DNA from: Oegoconia quadripuncta
Taxonomy: Eukaryota; Arthropoda; Insecta; Lepidoptera; Autostichidae
Length of the DNA stretch: 64,000 nt
Direction of reading: 5' to 3'
Assembly: GCA_949316235.1 (NCBI GenBank)
Contig: OX438757.1
Coordinates: forward strand, 11,774,657 to 11,838,656
The notes beneath the pieces are model-generated. The model saw only the letters and a list, made by a program, of their open reading frames with translations, was not told where the DNA came from and made no database searches. Made by a program: the position numbers and the translations under genes. Positions 11,366-23,072 of this stretch are shown piece after piece (the stretch's first letter is position 1; each line of letters starts with the position of its first letter).

Positions 11366-11454
11366 AAAGGAATTCGGCAGAATGCGAATTGATATAAGTA
11401 GTAATTGAGTGTACTACTATTTGTACCTGTCTTTTTTTATACACAACAACTTAA

Positions 11455-11766
11455 GATTTGGTTTCAAGTACACATGGCCGAAGGAGGAAGAATGTTCAGT
11501 CGGAACCTTCAATTTATTTGGGGAACTGGCTGTCATATGTCACAGCCGGAACACAACAATACTTGGTAATATTGTTGCAACGTTGATACGTTGCTTCTAG
11601 GTGGCAGATTTAGATAAGATGTTAGTATAGTTAGCCAGACGCACTTTTACACATGTCCTACCACCAACCAAACCACCTACTACCCATGTAAACCGCTGGG
11701 CATCAAACCCGCTAACTCCGTTTTGTAAATCTTACTTTGGGTAAATTGAGTCACATAGTGGCGTTT
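11455..11766 (-). mobile_element. diverged SINE-A copy
   Basis: Retains GGCAGATTTAGATAAGATG, TCCTACCACCAACCAAACC and the head (CAAACCCGCTAACTCCG), but with many more differences than the other copies. It is an older insertion. Confidence 0.7.
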
Positions 11767-13806
11767 AAAAGTCTTAATAACTATATTGCATCTATAGAAG
11801 TGTATTGATCGCAAAGACAACCTTTTGACATCGTAAGCTTCGCTGTCAAAGAATAAATTAACGCAAAGGTGTCAACTCGGTCAAATGGATAACACCGCTA
11901 AAGGGGACTAGTCTAGCGGCGGTCAGATTAAATGAAATGGAAAAGTGAATAAAAAGGTAAAAAATTGAACAAAAAATTGCGCCTGACCCTTACCCCGGGG
12001 CGAAATAACTTAAGTTATTTTTCCTTAATTACAACCGTCCCGACCCCGGAAGGGATAACCTGCAAAAGATGGTATTGAATATCGGCAATTACTGCTTTGA
12101 AGCTTTTAATGATGAATTTCATGGAAGTTTACAATGAGAGCTTCGATTATATGGCATTAATTAAAAGTAGAAAGGTAAGTAAGGAAATGGGGGTACAAAT
12201 AATTAGTGCCAGTCAATTTTGAAACGAGGAAAAGGTTGGACTTCAAAAGATCAATTTCGGTAGCAAATAAAGGTTAAATTGTTCAAATTCGAATATGACG
12301 TAATTACTACTAGCTTGCCGCGCCACTTTGTCCGCGTGGATATCGAAATAATTCTTTGCGATAGCATAAAGAAATCGGTATCCTTCGAATAGTAATATCG
12401 AGTATATAAAATTATACTCGAAATTACTACTCGAAGTATGTCTTGCCGTTAACTTGTCTATATTCGACAATACTTCAACTCTATAGTATATCATGTCAAA
12501 AACAAAGGTGTACTACTTTGTATTGAAAACTGTGTATTATAGTCGAGACTGTACTCCCACAGACAAACCGACCAATTTGGTTTTGTGGGGTATGTCTGTA
12601 ACTGCTTATTTGTATCTGTATAATAAAGATAAATAACTAAAATAACTTCAAATGTACTATTTAGGAGGTATTTAATCAATAGTTTTATATTTTACATGTC
12701 AATACTTACGGCAAAGAATTGGAATGTCACCGTCGAGAGCCTGTTATGAGAATTAGACAGTAGGTACTTTCATACCAAGTTTCTTAGCCGCTGTTTTAGC
12801 GTTCGATTCTATGGAGCGCCCAAAATTTAGGTTGGAGGTTAACAACATGCCAAAAGTTTGAGATGGTCAGAGATTGGTACGGATACATCTCAGAAAGTCG
12901 GTCAGGTTGAATGGACTCCGTTTGCTGGTGAACAGACACGCCTGTGTCTTGGTGGCATTGAATTTTACTAGATTGGCGTGGCCCCAATCGGATACCGCCT
13001 TTAATGGATGGATCCCCTAAGTGAACGGACGGAAAGTGAAGTGCATTCACACACACATGGCGTCAAACACACGTCGTTTTCCGTCGGGGGTTAAACATTA
13101 TTCAAACAAACTCGACCCGTATCTACTCAGCTCACTCAACGATATGCATGCGCGCCTATGCTTATCTTAAAACTATATTACGAATTATAAAGGAATTCTT
13201 GCTGTAATACACCATTGTATAGTTCCAAAATTAATACTTTCTAATTTCCGTGCCTATTCGTAAGGAAAATCCCGTGATTTTCGGTGACCACAAAAGGCTA
13301 GGTGCAAATCTCGTTGCGTAACACTTTATCACAACTCGCGGTGTGCTCCGTATCCTCTTATCTTGACAAATGGTCTCTGTATTACGCCCGACCCTGTCCA
13401 AAGAATAAGACATTTGTTTGGTCGGTGTATTGTGTTTTTCTTTGCTTTTTCTACGCCTATGTCGCTCGGTGTAAGAATTTTCTGGAGATTTCGCTGAATA
13501 AATGTGTCAGGCTTCCGTGTGGTACGTTTATAGCAAACCTACCATGCAGGAAGTATTACGTAATTAATTAACAAGTTGACTGAAATTAAATTGGATGAGT
13601 TTTTTTACCGTAAGGAAAAAAATAGGACATATTAGATAAGTGAAATAGAAGGTATTGGCGTAGGTAGTTTAATTTTGTTTTCTTCAAAACCATGAAATAA
13701 ATTAAACATTGTGACATTTGACCGTCGCGTAAGTAGCCTATTGCACATAATTACATCATTAAATTAAATAAATTAAAAAACTTGGAGAAAATATGAGTTC
13801 CAATTA
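11767..13806. other. unassigned 2-kb stretch
   Basis: No gene is recognised. Open frames of 60-89 codons occur (12796-13056 minus and 13302-13571 plus) without recognisable domains, splice support or repeat partners in the window. Confidence 0.4.
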
Positions 13807-14095
13807 ACGACCTGTTTGGTGTAATGGTTAGCAACTCTGACCACTATACCAAAAGGTTGCGGGTTCGAATCCCGCTAGGGGCATATGTTTGTGTGATGAA
13901 TACGGACATGTGTACCCGAGTTATGGATGTTTTCATTTTTAATAAGTATTTATTTACAAAAAAAAAAAAAAAAATGTATTTATGTATTATATCAACCATC
14001 TGGTATCCACAACACAAGCATATAGTTGCTTCCTGTGGAACTAGATGGCGCTGTGTGTATGTCTAAGGATATTTATTTATTTATTTATTTATTAA
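13807..14095 (+). mobile_element. SINE-C copy
   Basis: tRNA-like head with a strong box A (TGGTGTAATGG) and box B GGTTCGAATCC. The body has GATGAATACGGACATGTGT, then an internal A run, AACCATCTGGTATCCACAAC and CTAGATGGCGCTGTGTGT, and the tail is (TTTA)n. The body's first half is shared with SINE-B. Confidence 0.88.
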
Positions 14096-14299
14096 TTATA
14101 ATAGGAACCCTAGGAATCCCGTCAGTCGCATATCAATCTCCGGCAGGCGCGTGTGTGGATGATGGTTTTGATAAAAAAAAAACTACCTATGCCAATAACT
14201 TATATTTCACTTACCTAGTATGCCCAATTTTTTCCTTATGGTAAAGAAACTCATCCGGTATAATATAGAATTATTAACCAGTACTTAATAATTAAGATG

Positions 14300-14541
14300 A
14301 CGACCGATTGGTGTAGTGGATAGTGACCCTATCAGCGAAACCAACGGTTGCGGGTTCGAATCCCGCGACGGGTAAATGTTTGTATGATGAATACGAACAT
14401 TTATTCCCGAGTCTTGGATGTTTATATAAATATTTATGTATGTTTATCCGTTATCTAGTATCTATAGCACAAGCTTTGCTTAGTTTGGGATTAGATGATT
14501 GGTGTAAGTGTCCCAAATATTTATTTATTATATTATTATTA
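14300..14541 (+). mobile_element. SINE-B copy
   Basis: The best-preserved SINE-B. Box A is TTGGTGTAGTGG, box B is GGTTCGAATCCCG, the full body is present and the tail is a TTTA/TTA repeat. Confidence 0.9.
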
Positions 14542-14574
14542 CTTAAATTTATCAGTGTAGGTAGATAATGTCAC

Positions 14575-14705
14575 ACTAACACTGTCAGATTGTAGTCTTC
14601 AAGCCACCGAATTGCTTACTGCTACGCAAGGATCGTGTTAAAATGCCACTATGTAGTGGTCACCCTTCCAAACCGCGCGAAACATAGCTTGACTTAGACA
14701 GAAAT
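14575..14705 (-). mobile_element. SINE-E head fragment
   Basis: The minus strand contains AAGCTATGTTTCGCGCGGTT, GGGTGACCACT and AGTGGCATTTTAACACG. These are the 5S-like head and the start of the body of SINE-E. Confidence 0.55.
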
Positions 14706-15033
14706 ATGACTGAAAGTATTGCATGTTATATACGAATGTAAATTGAGTAGGGCTCACTCACGGTTTTCTCGTTGCGCTACAGCATGTTGTTAACATGGGG
14801 GCATGGTATAATACATGGAGAGGACTCATCAGTCGGTAATGCGTTCGGAACTCCCCTAATATTACAGATAAGACATAATAGTGTAGTGGCAGTGGTATGT
14901 CTAGGATTTCAAAATAGGGCAAGCCCTACAATATTCTTGTGGTTTTTACATAGCTAGTGAAATTAGATTGGTAACCATGCACTACGGTTTAGTTCGAAAA
15001 GTGCGATTGTTTAAATCAATGATACTGTTTAAA
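14706..15033. other. unassigned DNA
   Basis: No recognised feature. Confidence 0.4.
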
Positions 15034-15305
15034 TGACGACCTGTTTGGTGTAGTGGTTAGAAACTCTGCTACTATACCAAATGTTCGCGGGTTCGAATTC
15101 CGCTAGGGGCATATGTTTGTATGATGAATACAGACACGTGTTCCCGAGTTATGGATGTTTTTCATTTATACATGTAATTATACATTTACAAAAAAAAAAC
15201 ATGTAATTGTGTAGTTTATCAACCATCTGGTATCCATAACACAAGCCTAGATGCTTACTGTGGACCTAGATGGCGCTGAGTGTTTGTGCAAAGACTTTAA
15301 AAAAA
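15034..15305 (+). mobile_element. SINE-C copy
   Basis: Head GACGACCTGTTTGGTGTAG with box B GGTTCGAATTCC, internal A run, and CTAGATGGCGCTGAGTGT near the end. Collinear with 13807-14095. Confidence 0.88.
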
Positions 15306-15867
15306 TTGTTAATAGTCTATATCGAGTATTTAGTAAAGCAAGCCGGCCTATTGGACTTATAATAGGTATACATATTGACAGCAATTACCACTTTCCATTC
15401 AAGTAGAGAGGTTCCCCATCAACCTGCTTCGTTTCTATCATGCAATAGAGACTATAATCATAATCATGCACAAATAGAAAATCCGCAAAAGCCTTAATTA
15501 ATTATTCTATACCATAACACAAAAATAAGAATTCTCTCTCCTGCGACTCAAATCCCTCGCGGATCGAATTCGGGACGCCTGTTTCAGTCGTATTACCTCT
15601 CAACCCTTTCAACCCAACATTGTCTTATCTTATCTTCAGTTGTAAAACGTTCCTAAATAGTGTTCGTCACCGAAAGATATCTCATTGGTAGCGTAATTTA
15701 TGTGAGTGACGGTTGTCGTAAATCTAAGGGATACCGGAACATAGTGCCTTGGAGCCTTTGGATCACGGATTTATATGTGGAACATGTTTAGCGCTAAACG
15801 TCGTTATAGGATATTTAGTGCTATAGTTTAAGAGACGTAGTCTTCCATCTAAAGCTAAGTCCAGATT
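15306..15867. other. unassigned DNA
   Basis: No recognised feature. Confidence 0.4.
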
Positions 15868-16092
15868 GTTTACAACTGAAGGTAGTCGGTCGATGGCCTA
15901 CAGGCATGGCTTAAAAACACTGGCTGTCAACACTGTCGGCCACCACACTAGGGATTGTATTGTTATAAATTTAAAGCTTTTGTTCATCTATGGCAAAAGG
16001 TTTTCTATATTCGAAAGCTGGTTTTACGAGATGGTTCTTTCGCATGTTTGAAGAAAATCGGTTCAGTGGTATCTAAGACTTACCGTTGAAAA
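15868..16092 (+). repeat. SINE-E body piece followed by R5 piece
   Basis: 15868-15955 has the ACAACTGAAGGTAGTCGGTC, GGCTTAAAAACACTGGCTGT order of the SINE-E body. 16020-16092 has TGTTTGAAGAAAATCGGTTC, the core of repeat R5 seen at 18885. Both are decayed. Confidence 0.5.
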
Positions 16093-16489
16093 CCCTTTGT
16101 TTGTTTTTGTTTGTAAACGCTTTATTGTACTTCATATGATAAATATACCTTAATTAATTAAACCGTTCGTTTGTTAGTTAGATGATTTAGTCTCGGAGGA
16201 TAACATACCTCTTGTACAGCAGAAAGGCAGTGCCTACATTGTCATGATAGCTGATGCGTTGTGAGGATTGTTATAAGAATAAGTTAAAATTTTATCATTC
16301 TGCCTACTCTGTGACAAATCGCTGTGCACGTCACTGCTTTTGTATATCTTATTTATCAATAGCTAAGTATCATTGCATTTGTTTTTTTTTTTGTGTATGC
16401 AATAAAGTGTTATAATAACATTGTTTGAAATTGGCGTTTTGTATGAAGAATTTCATTTAGACTGTTTTCTCCATACAAACATTTTTTAA
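16093..16489. other. mostly unassigned, with a LINE-tail-like TTTTTGTGTATGCAATAAAG
   Basis: At about 16380-16410 a T run followed by GTGTATGCAATAAAGTG resembles the 3' terminus of the LINE 3'-UTR family at 32805, 39299 and 48818. Nothing else is recognised. Confidence 0.4.
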
Positions 16490-16812
16490 ATTTTTTTGGA
16501 ACGGCTATTCCAAATTTAGCTAAACTGTGGGTGTATTATCGGATAACATTAAGTAAGTATAGGCAGGCAGTGTTAATTTTTAAAAGTAACCGCTTTATAA
16601 AAGTTTCAGCGTATCTAAGAAATAATATGGGAAGCACATAAAAAGAGCTGTGTTCAAGTTTTTTTATTATGTGATTTAGCCCAAACATTAAAAAATATGT
16701 CATGTGAAACCTTGAAAATATACTCCATTTTCCAGATAAAAACCAAAATTGGAAATAGCTATAGAATAGTAGGAGTTGGTACATAGGTTGGTACATTTCA
16801 TAGGTAAAGACG
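16490..16812. repeat. dispersed repeat R1, copy 2
   Basis: Collinear with 1138-1470 over the full length, with scattered substitutions and small indels. Ends at the same CATAGGTAAAGAC block. Confidence 0.7.
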
Positions 16813-16905
16813 TAACACTACAGCCTTTGGACCGTCGGCTGGTTGTATGAGCGCGCTACCGTACGGCTCAGCTTTTACTGGCAGTGTTACACTTGACATA
16901 TACGT

Positions 16906-17232
16906 ACGACTCCGTGGCTCAATGTAAACAACATTGGGTTTACGATTCGGAGGTCGCAGGTTCGATCCCCATGCAGCGGGGTACATGTTTAAGTACTCGG
17001 TTTGGTTGGTGGTAGGGCATTTTAAATGTCCGCCTGGCTAGCTACCACCATATTATCTAAATCTGCCGCCAAGCAGCAATGTCAATAGCAATATTGTGTT
17101 CCGGCTGACAGAGATAAGATAGCCAGTCCCCCAAATTTGTTGGGATTTCCGGGTCAGTACGCTTCCACCTTCGACCTCATCTTCACTTAACATCAGGTGT
17201 GATTGAGGCCAAGTACAACAAGTACAAAAAAA
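16906..17232 (+). mobile_element. SINE-A copy
   Basis: Complete body. The first bases of the head are altered (ACGACTCCGTGG). Box B is GGTTCGATCCC, followed by a 5-bp insertion (ATGCA) before GCGGGG. Confidence 0.88.
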
Positions 17233-17689
17233 TGACTCTTCGCTTGGGTCACATAAAAGGCGACTAAACGATTCTGATACTAACAGCATACATCAGTGAT
17301 CAGCAGCGTCATTGTTCCCGAACTCCCAGAAAGAACCTGCCCAGCGTGGCGTTTAGTGCAAATCTTCCTACGAATGCGATGCACATCGCTTTATATCCAC
17401 TAATGAACTTTCCACAGGCTGTTAATGTATGCGATGTATATAGTTATTCCTAATCACATTTACTAATACCGCTTTATGGATGACGATGGGTTATCGTCAA
17501 GTACACCAATAATTGATGCGATCCATTATCTGAATGCTAATTAGTTGCTAGACATATAATGTTATTACTCAGCTCACCTAATCTAATATTACTTAGGTAT
17601 AATGAATGATATCATATCACTTAACTTACCTCTCAGTGCTGCTGCCATCTTAATTAAGTATTATTGGCATATGACAACATTCGTGACGC
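17233..17689. other. unassigned DNA
   Basis: No recognised feature. Confidence 0.4.
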
Positions 17690-17800
17690 AGTCGCATTTG
17701 TTATTCGTTTTCGATTAGCGAAGTTAAGCTATGTCTGGCGCTGTCAGTTCTCGGATAGGTGACCGCTAGTGGCATTTTTCAATTGAAGGCAGTGTTAAAC
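17690..17800 (+). mobile_element. SINE-E head resembling 5S rRNA
   Basis: GCGAAGTTAAGCTATGTCTG, GCGC, GTCAGT and GATAGGTGACCGCTAGTGG align in order with the 3' half of eukaryotic 5S rRNA (AAATTAAGC, GTCGGGCGCGGTTAGTACT, AGATGGGGGACCGCTTGGG). The region continues into TTCAATTGAAGGCAGTGTTA, part of the SINE-E body. It is a fragment and not a 5S gene. Confidence 0.6.
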
Positions 17801-18104
17801 CAAACGACTAGAAAACACAAAGTTTCAGGTGGCCACTAATCTAACATTAATCCATCAATCCACAGTCCCCAAGACCTAATCGCGTGAGGAGTGGGGACAT
17901 AGAATAAATATTTATAGGAAGTCAAGAAAGGTGAGTATGAAGAGCCCTGAGCAAGTACTGCGCACATCTCTCACGATTCGATCCGAAAAACCAAGATGGT
18001 TGATGGGGCAACGGGAGGTGGTGGGTTAATCCATAGTAGGAGAATCCATATGATCTCCAAGTGCGAGGAGCTTGAGTGTCCAATGCCTGTGGAAGTCCAC
18101 AAGT
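17801..18104. other. unassigned DNA
   Basis: No recognised feature. Confidence 0.4.
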
Positions 18105-18395
18105 GCATTTTGATAATTAAATCCATCCTATCGCCGTTAAAACCTGGAAATCTGCTCCTTGGCAGAAAATCAATGTTATGCACAAGTGGAGCTATGTTTA
18201 CTGCTGTAAAACACACATGCGTTAGTGTTACAAAATTATGTTCTTGATGTTGATTTGTTACTTTATTTGTGTATCAATATCAATAGATGTTTTTTGGTGG
18301 AGAGTCCCTTAGTCGCCATTTACAACACCTACGGGAAGAGAGGGGTTGGTTATATTCTTTTTACATGCCGAAACTACACATCATCTTTGACTGTA
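18105..18395 (+). repeat. dispersed repeat R3, split copy
   Basis: CCTATCGCCGTTAAAAC near 18126 and, after about 130 bp of other sequence, AGATGTTTTTTGGTGGAGAG and GTCGCCATTTACAACACC near 18285-18330. The same blocks are contiguous at 20763 and 38706. Confidence 0.5.
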
Positions 18396-18462
18396 TATTT
18401 TTTTAATAATTTCAAGTAAATAAAGATCCGTTTGTTATCGGGTGAAAATGTGTATATATCAC

Positions 18463-18534
18463 AAACATTTACCCCTGCGAGATTCGAACCTGTAACCGTT
18501 AGTTCCAAAAACACTACTCACTAGACTCTGTCGA
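18463..18534 (-). mobile_element. SINE-B head fragment
   Basis: The minus strand carries GGTTACAGGTTCGAATCTCG and then AAATGTTTGTGA, the tRNA-like head and first body bases. The rest is missing. Confidence 0.6.
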
Positions 18535-18884
18535 TATGTATAAGAGGCAACGAATGTGACTTGAAACTAATACCGTTCAACAAAGTTATATTATTCTAGT
18601 TTTAGAAACCATAGGGATAACCTATTTGGGGTTGGAGCGTGTTGTTCCGTCCTTGGAAGCGATTTACGAGGGGTCGGTCCCGTATCGTACGAGCCTCTGT
18701 ATTCAGTAACAGCCAGAATACATATGTGCCTCGATGGCATCTTATATGACTTATCGTTGTTTTGCAATTTTGCAAGCTTGGCTTATATTTTAGCAATTAT
18801 TTATGTCACTCGTGGTCCCTTAAAAGGGCAGAAATTCTCGTGCGGTTGGAGTCGTAAAAGTTTACATTAGGTCACTAGGTCGAG
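18535..18884. other. unassigned DNA
   Basis: No recognised feature. Confidence 0.4.
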
Positions 18885-19275
18885 ATTTTTAACTCCCTAC
18901 AGAAAACGACGGGTATTATATGTTTGACAGCGTTGTTGTGTTCGCGTGTATGTATGTATGTATAGTTTTGTCCGGAGGTATCACAGTAATGCGTGGTCCG
19001 ATTTGAGGATGGCTTTTTTATATTAAAGACTAAACGGGAGATAGTTCTTTGCCATGTCTGATGAAAATCGGTTAAGGAGTCTCGTAGATGTTTCGCTTTT
19101 AACGTAGTTTTTTGTTGTATTTCGATATCATAGTCTAATCAGGGTTTTCAAAATTTTAATTTTTTGTTTATTTTAGTTTAAGGCAGCCATGTTTGATGAA
19201 AACCGGTTAAGCCGGTTCAAAGATATTTAGCTTTTAACACTGTTTGGTCTACTCATAAACATTTGTTTCCCGACT
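18885..19275 (+). repeat. dispersed repeat R5
   Basis: Contains GGAGGTATCACAGTAATGCG, GGTCCGATTTGAGGATGGCT and two ATGAAAAYCGGTTAAG blocks about 120 bp apart. I recognise the text as a common lepidopteran dispersed repeat but cannot place it in a class. Confidence 0.5.
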
Positions 19276-19732
19276 TCTAAATTAAGAAAAAAACTGTAGA
19301 GCCAAAATATATAAAACTTAACAAGCCAATTCGATTTCCAAAATATAAATCCGCATCCCCCCAAATCAAACAGTCATTGGCAACGCCAGGCAACGGCATT
19401 GCAGCATTCTGCCACCGTATCAAGGTACTAGTAGGTACACGAGCAAATCCGGCCCAACATGGCTAGCTATGAATAATTTTGGTGTAACCATGTCGCCGGT
19501 GCCAGTCTGCGACCGCCCCGCCGCCCGCTGGCGCCATGACGTTTCCAAAGTGCGCCCTCGGGTAATAAATCTAGATGTTATGTAGGGTTCCATAGGCTAC
19601 CTGTTACGAGATTACTGGCTGGAGACATGCTAAGGCAAGGGAATTAATTTTCGGCATATGTAAGCTTGAGATTAGTTTGTTGTCTAGTGTTAAATTTTCG
19701 TGGTATAGACCAGAAGTACTTAATTAGATTAA
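19276..19732. other. unassigned, with a GC-rich patch at 19370-19565
   Basis: The patch (CGACCGCCCCGCCGCCCGCT among others) is unlike its AT-rich surroundings and unlike any repeat in the window. It contains an ATG in ACATGGCTAGC, but the frame closes after four codons. It could be single-copy regulatory DNA. Confidence 0.3.
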
Positions 19733-19862
19733 GGCAACGTTAAATAGTCGGTCCCGTTTATTTTCAATTGAAATCAATCGTTATGGCAAGTACATGGCCT
19801 ACATGGGCGGTTTAAAAACATTGACTGTCAGGTCAGCACTGAGCCCGCATGCTGGATTATGG
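19733..19862 (+). mobile_element. SINE-E body fragment
   Basis: GTCGGTCCCGTTTATTTTCA, ATTGAAATCAAT and TTTAAAAACATTGACTGTCA follow SINE-E body order. Head missing. Confidence 0.5.
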
Positions 19863-21610
19863 CATTCAAGCAACGATTATTACTTATATACTCCACACAA
19901 GGCCTCCTCGTATTCTAATTGGTTCGACAGTTGATATTCGATTCGGTGAGTCTCAAATCCAGGTCGGAGCGAGGGGTTCAAAAATACGCTGAATCGCTTC
20001 ATGGAAAGGTACTGCAGTGCCCCGTTGACTTATGGACTTACGAACCATTTTGTTGGTGCAAATGTTCCTGAACGACGGTGAACACATCCTATTAGGTGAA
20101 TCGTCAATTTGTTTGCCTTCTTCTATTTAAAAAAAACTGGCCACACGCAGTGTACAGTCAGGAAAAAGGTATATCTGAATATCGAAGTTAGAAACTGTGA
20201 AGGTTCAAATTTTGACTTAAGAACCCCGAGAAGAGTCATAAAAATAATAGAAACTTTATTTGAGCCATACGAGTTTAAACGCGTCTTTTAGTTATGCATG
20301 TATCCAGTTTGGTTGCTCCAGGGTGAATTTGTAAAAATTGTTTGCTGACATATGCACAATCTGCTTGTATAAGGTACCTAAATAATAAGCAATAAAGCTG
20401 TCAGAAAATCGCTAGTCGGCCTAATGTATGGACAGTTGACGGTCGACGAGATGAGTTATCGGCGAATTATTGATCGGTAAAACGAATATGCGTAAACACT
20501 CCCATCGGTGAAAGGACCATTCGGATTTTTGACAGTCTGAATAACACCCTCCGAATTATGATTTACACCCCTCGCTAGATTTTGTAAAAGTCGATAGGTC
20601 GTCAGAGCTCCATCCAGCTCAGTGGCGTGCATATTTACATAAGTCTATTCCGCTCTTTCCGTTTCTCGCGCACTCAAATTTTTGTTGTATTCCGAAAGTA
20701 GTATATAGTAGTAGATCATCGTCAACAATCTTACACAATCTGTTGGGGAACTGCATGCACAGGACAAGCCCATCGCCGTTAAAACGTGCAAATATAGATG
20801 TTTTTTGGTGGTAAGTCTCTTAAGTGTCGAAACCAGATCTGAATCATATTTAGTATACCTAATTACCCAGTGACCTATGTTTAGCAGTGGACGTCCTGTG
20901 ACTGATTTACGATTTCGTGATTCTATACCTACATGAAGTACCTATTTCCCTGCTCTGATTTGTATTTTCAGACGTAAATTTGTATTTTTCTCCATTGCGA
21001 TAATGTCAGAATTGTATTATTGAAAGACGTGATCATTAATATAAATCCCATATTTTATTGCGTAATTAATGCAAATTGAATATTAAGCGCATGGGCACGT
21101 GTGTTCAAATGTAGAATAGAGAAGACAACGCGCAGCCCACGAGGTGGCAGGTGAAATAATAAAAAGCGCAGGAAATCGCTAGATGCGGGTCGCTTAAACC
21201 AGTCATTCTGAACATTGGACATTTTAGGAGTTAGAAATTTTGGCAATTGGACACTTTGAAACCGTTGGCTATTTTGGGAAAAGAACATTTTGTTCTGTTT
21301 GATAGAATTTAAATCCTAACACGTTCAGGGACATATCACTAGACACAATAAAAGTTTTATTGTTATAGTATATAGAGAGAGCAGAGTGTGTTTTTGTTTG
21401 TACTAACTCATTAGGGTCGTGTTCATCAGATTTGGACCCTGGAAGATTATTCGAAATCATGCCAAGAGATGTTACCGGCGGCGGTCATTGGCGGCCTAAA
21501 ATGCTTCATCCATTGGCTACTGAGGACTCCATAAGTCCACAATAAAGATATTAATTACATGACATACACATAATTTATTAGTAGTTTTCATTACAAGTCA
21601 TAATTAGATC
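19863..21610. other. mostly unassigned, with small repeat relics
   Basis: Contains an R3 piece (20763-20842), an RTE terminus relic (20866-20915, ATGTTTAGCAGTGGACGTCC) and another RTE piece (21155-21205, AATCGCTAGATGCGGGTCGC). Nothing else is recognised. Confidence 0.45.
20763..20842 (+). repeat. dispersed repeat R3, copy
   Basis: CCCATCGCCGTTAAAACGTG followed directly by AGATGTTTTTTGGTGG, without the insertion seen at 18105. Confidence 0.5.
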
Positions 21611-21989
21611 TATATATATATACTAGCAGCTGCCCGCGACTTCGTCCGCGTAGACTACATGAATCAACACTTTATTACTTTCCCACGGGAATACATTCAG
21701 CAGAAAAATTACCATGTAGAGTTTATCGATATCGATTTTATGGTTTTAACCCCCATTTCACAACCCAGGGGGTTGTTTTTCGAAAAATCTCAAAACACGT
21801 ATTAGCTTATTTGTTCCTAGGAGTACTCTTAGTCGAAAATAGTCGAAATGTCCAAGTTATACTGTTTCTTCATACAAACTTCCCCACCCCTGTTTCACCC
21901 CCTTAAAGGGTGAATTTTGAAAAATCCTTTCTTAGTGCTCCCCTAGACTTCGTAAGGAACCTACGTGCCTTTGGAAACTCTATTCACCC

Positions 21990-22295
21990 CTTTGACTATG
22001 ACTTTGACTATGATTTTGAGCCTTCGACTTTGAGCTTTCGACTTTGAGTCTTCGACTTTTAGCCTTCGACTTTGAGCCTTCGACTTTGAGCCTTCGACTT
22101 TGAGCCTTCGACTTTGAGCCTTTGACTTTGAGCCTTCGACTTTGAGTCTTCGACTTTGAGCCTTCGACTTTGAGCCTTCGACTTTGAGCCTTCGACTTTG
22201 AGCCTTCGACTTTGAGTCTTCGACTTTGAGCCTTCGACTTTGAGCCTTCGACTTTGAATTTCGAATTTGAATCTTCGACTTTGACTCTTCGACTT
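21990..22295. repeat. 14-bp tandem array 1
   Basis: About 20 units of CCTTCGACTTTGAG, entered through TTTGACTATGAC-like units on the left and leaving through diverged units on the right. Because 14 is not a multiple of 3, each minus-strand frame stays open with a 14-residue period (SKSKAQSRRLKVEG). The long frames at 21961-22323 and 22059-22304 are by-products. Confidence 0.92.
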
Positions 22296-22319
22296 CGTCA
22301 CCAATTTGAATTTGTGATT

Positions 22320-22560
22320 TCAACCCCTACCACTATCGCAACCCGTAAGGGGTTAGCTTCAAAATAAATGTCATTTTCGCAATCAACGTCCCAAAAAACC
22401 TAAATAACGACACCAATATAGACTTTTTTGGTATCATCCCCCACCCCTATCTCACGCCTAGAGGGTTTGCTTAAAATAAATGTCATTTTCATAATCAACA
22501 TCCCAAAAAACCTAAATAACGACACCAATATCGATTTTATGGTTTTAACCCCCATTTCAC
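22320..22560. repeat. ~110-bp minisatellite units
   Basis: Unit: TTAGCTTCAAAATAAATGTC, ATAATCAACATCCCAAAAAA, CCTAAATAACGACACCAATA, then GACTTTTTTGG or CGATTTTATGG, then CCCCCACCCC. Two units here, with more at 23090-23760 and 25610-26290. Confidence 0.85.
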
Positions 22561-22800
22561 AACCCAGGGGGTTGTTTTTCGAAAAATCTCAAAACACGTA
22601 TTAGCTTATTTGTTCCTAGGAGTACTCTTGCGAAGTTTTGAGTCGAAAATAGTCGAAATGTCTAAGTTATACTGTTTCTTCATACAAACTTCACACCCCT
22701 GTTTCACCCCCTTAAAGGGTGAATTTTGAAAAATCCTTTCTTAGTGCTCCCCTAGACTTCGTAAGGAACCTACATGCCAAATTTGGAAACTCTATTCACC

Positions 22801-23072
22801 CCTTTGACTATGACTTTGACTATGATTTTGAGCCTTCGACTTTGAGCTTTCGACTTTGAGTCTTCGACTTTTAGCCTTCGACTTTGAGCCTTCGACTTTG
22901 AGCCTTTGACTTTGAGCCTTCGACTTTGAGTCTTCGACTTTGAGCCTTCGACTTTGAGCCTTCGACTTTGAGCCTTCGAATTTGAGCCTTCGACTTTGAC
23001 CCTTCGACTTTGAGCCTTCGACTTTGAATTTCGAATTTGAATCTTCGACATTGACTCTTCGACTTCGACACC
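22801..23072. repeat. 14-bp tandem array 2
   Basis: Same CCTTCGACTTTGAG unit and the same flanks as array 1, with about two fewer units. This shows that the array was duplicated as part of the larger module. Confidence 0.92.

Noticed and set aside
12796..13056. 86-codon minus frame as a retroelement or host protein
   Set aside because: The text looks faintly coding but has no motif I can name and no repeat partner in the window.
13809..13885. tRNA genes at the SINE heads
   Set aside because: Boxes A and B are present, but the cloverleaf is imperfect, no terminator follows, and each is joined to a SINE body.
17700..17760. A 5S rRNA gene
   Set aside because: Only the internal region is similar, with many differences, and it continues into a dispersed repeat body.
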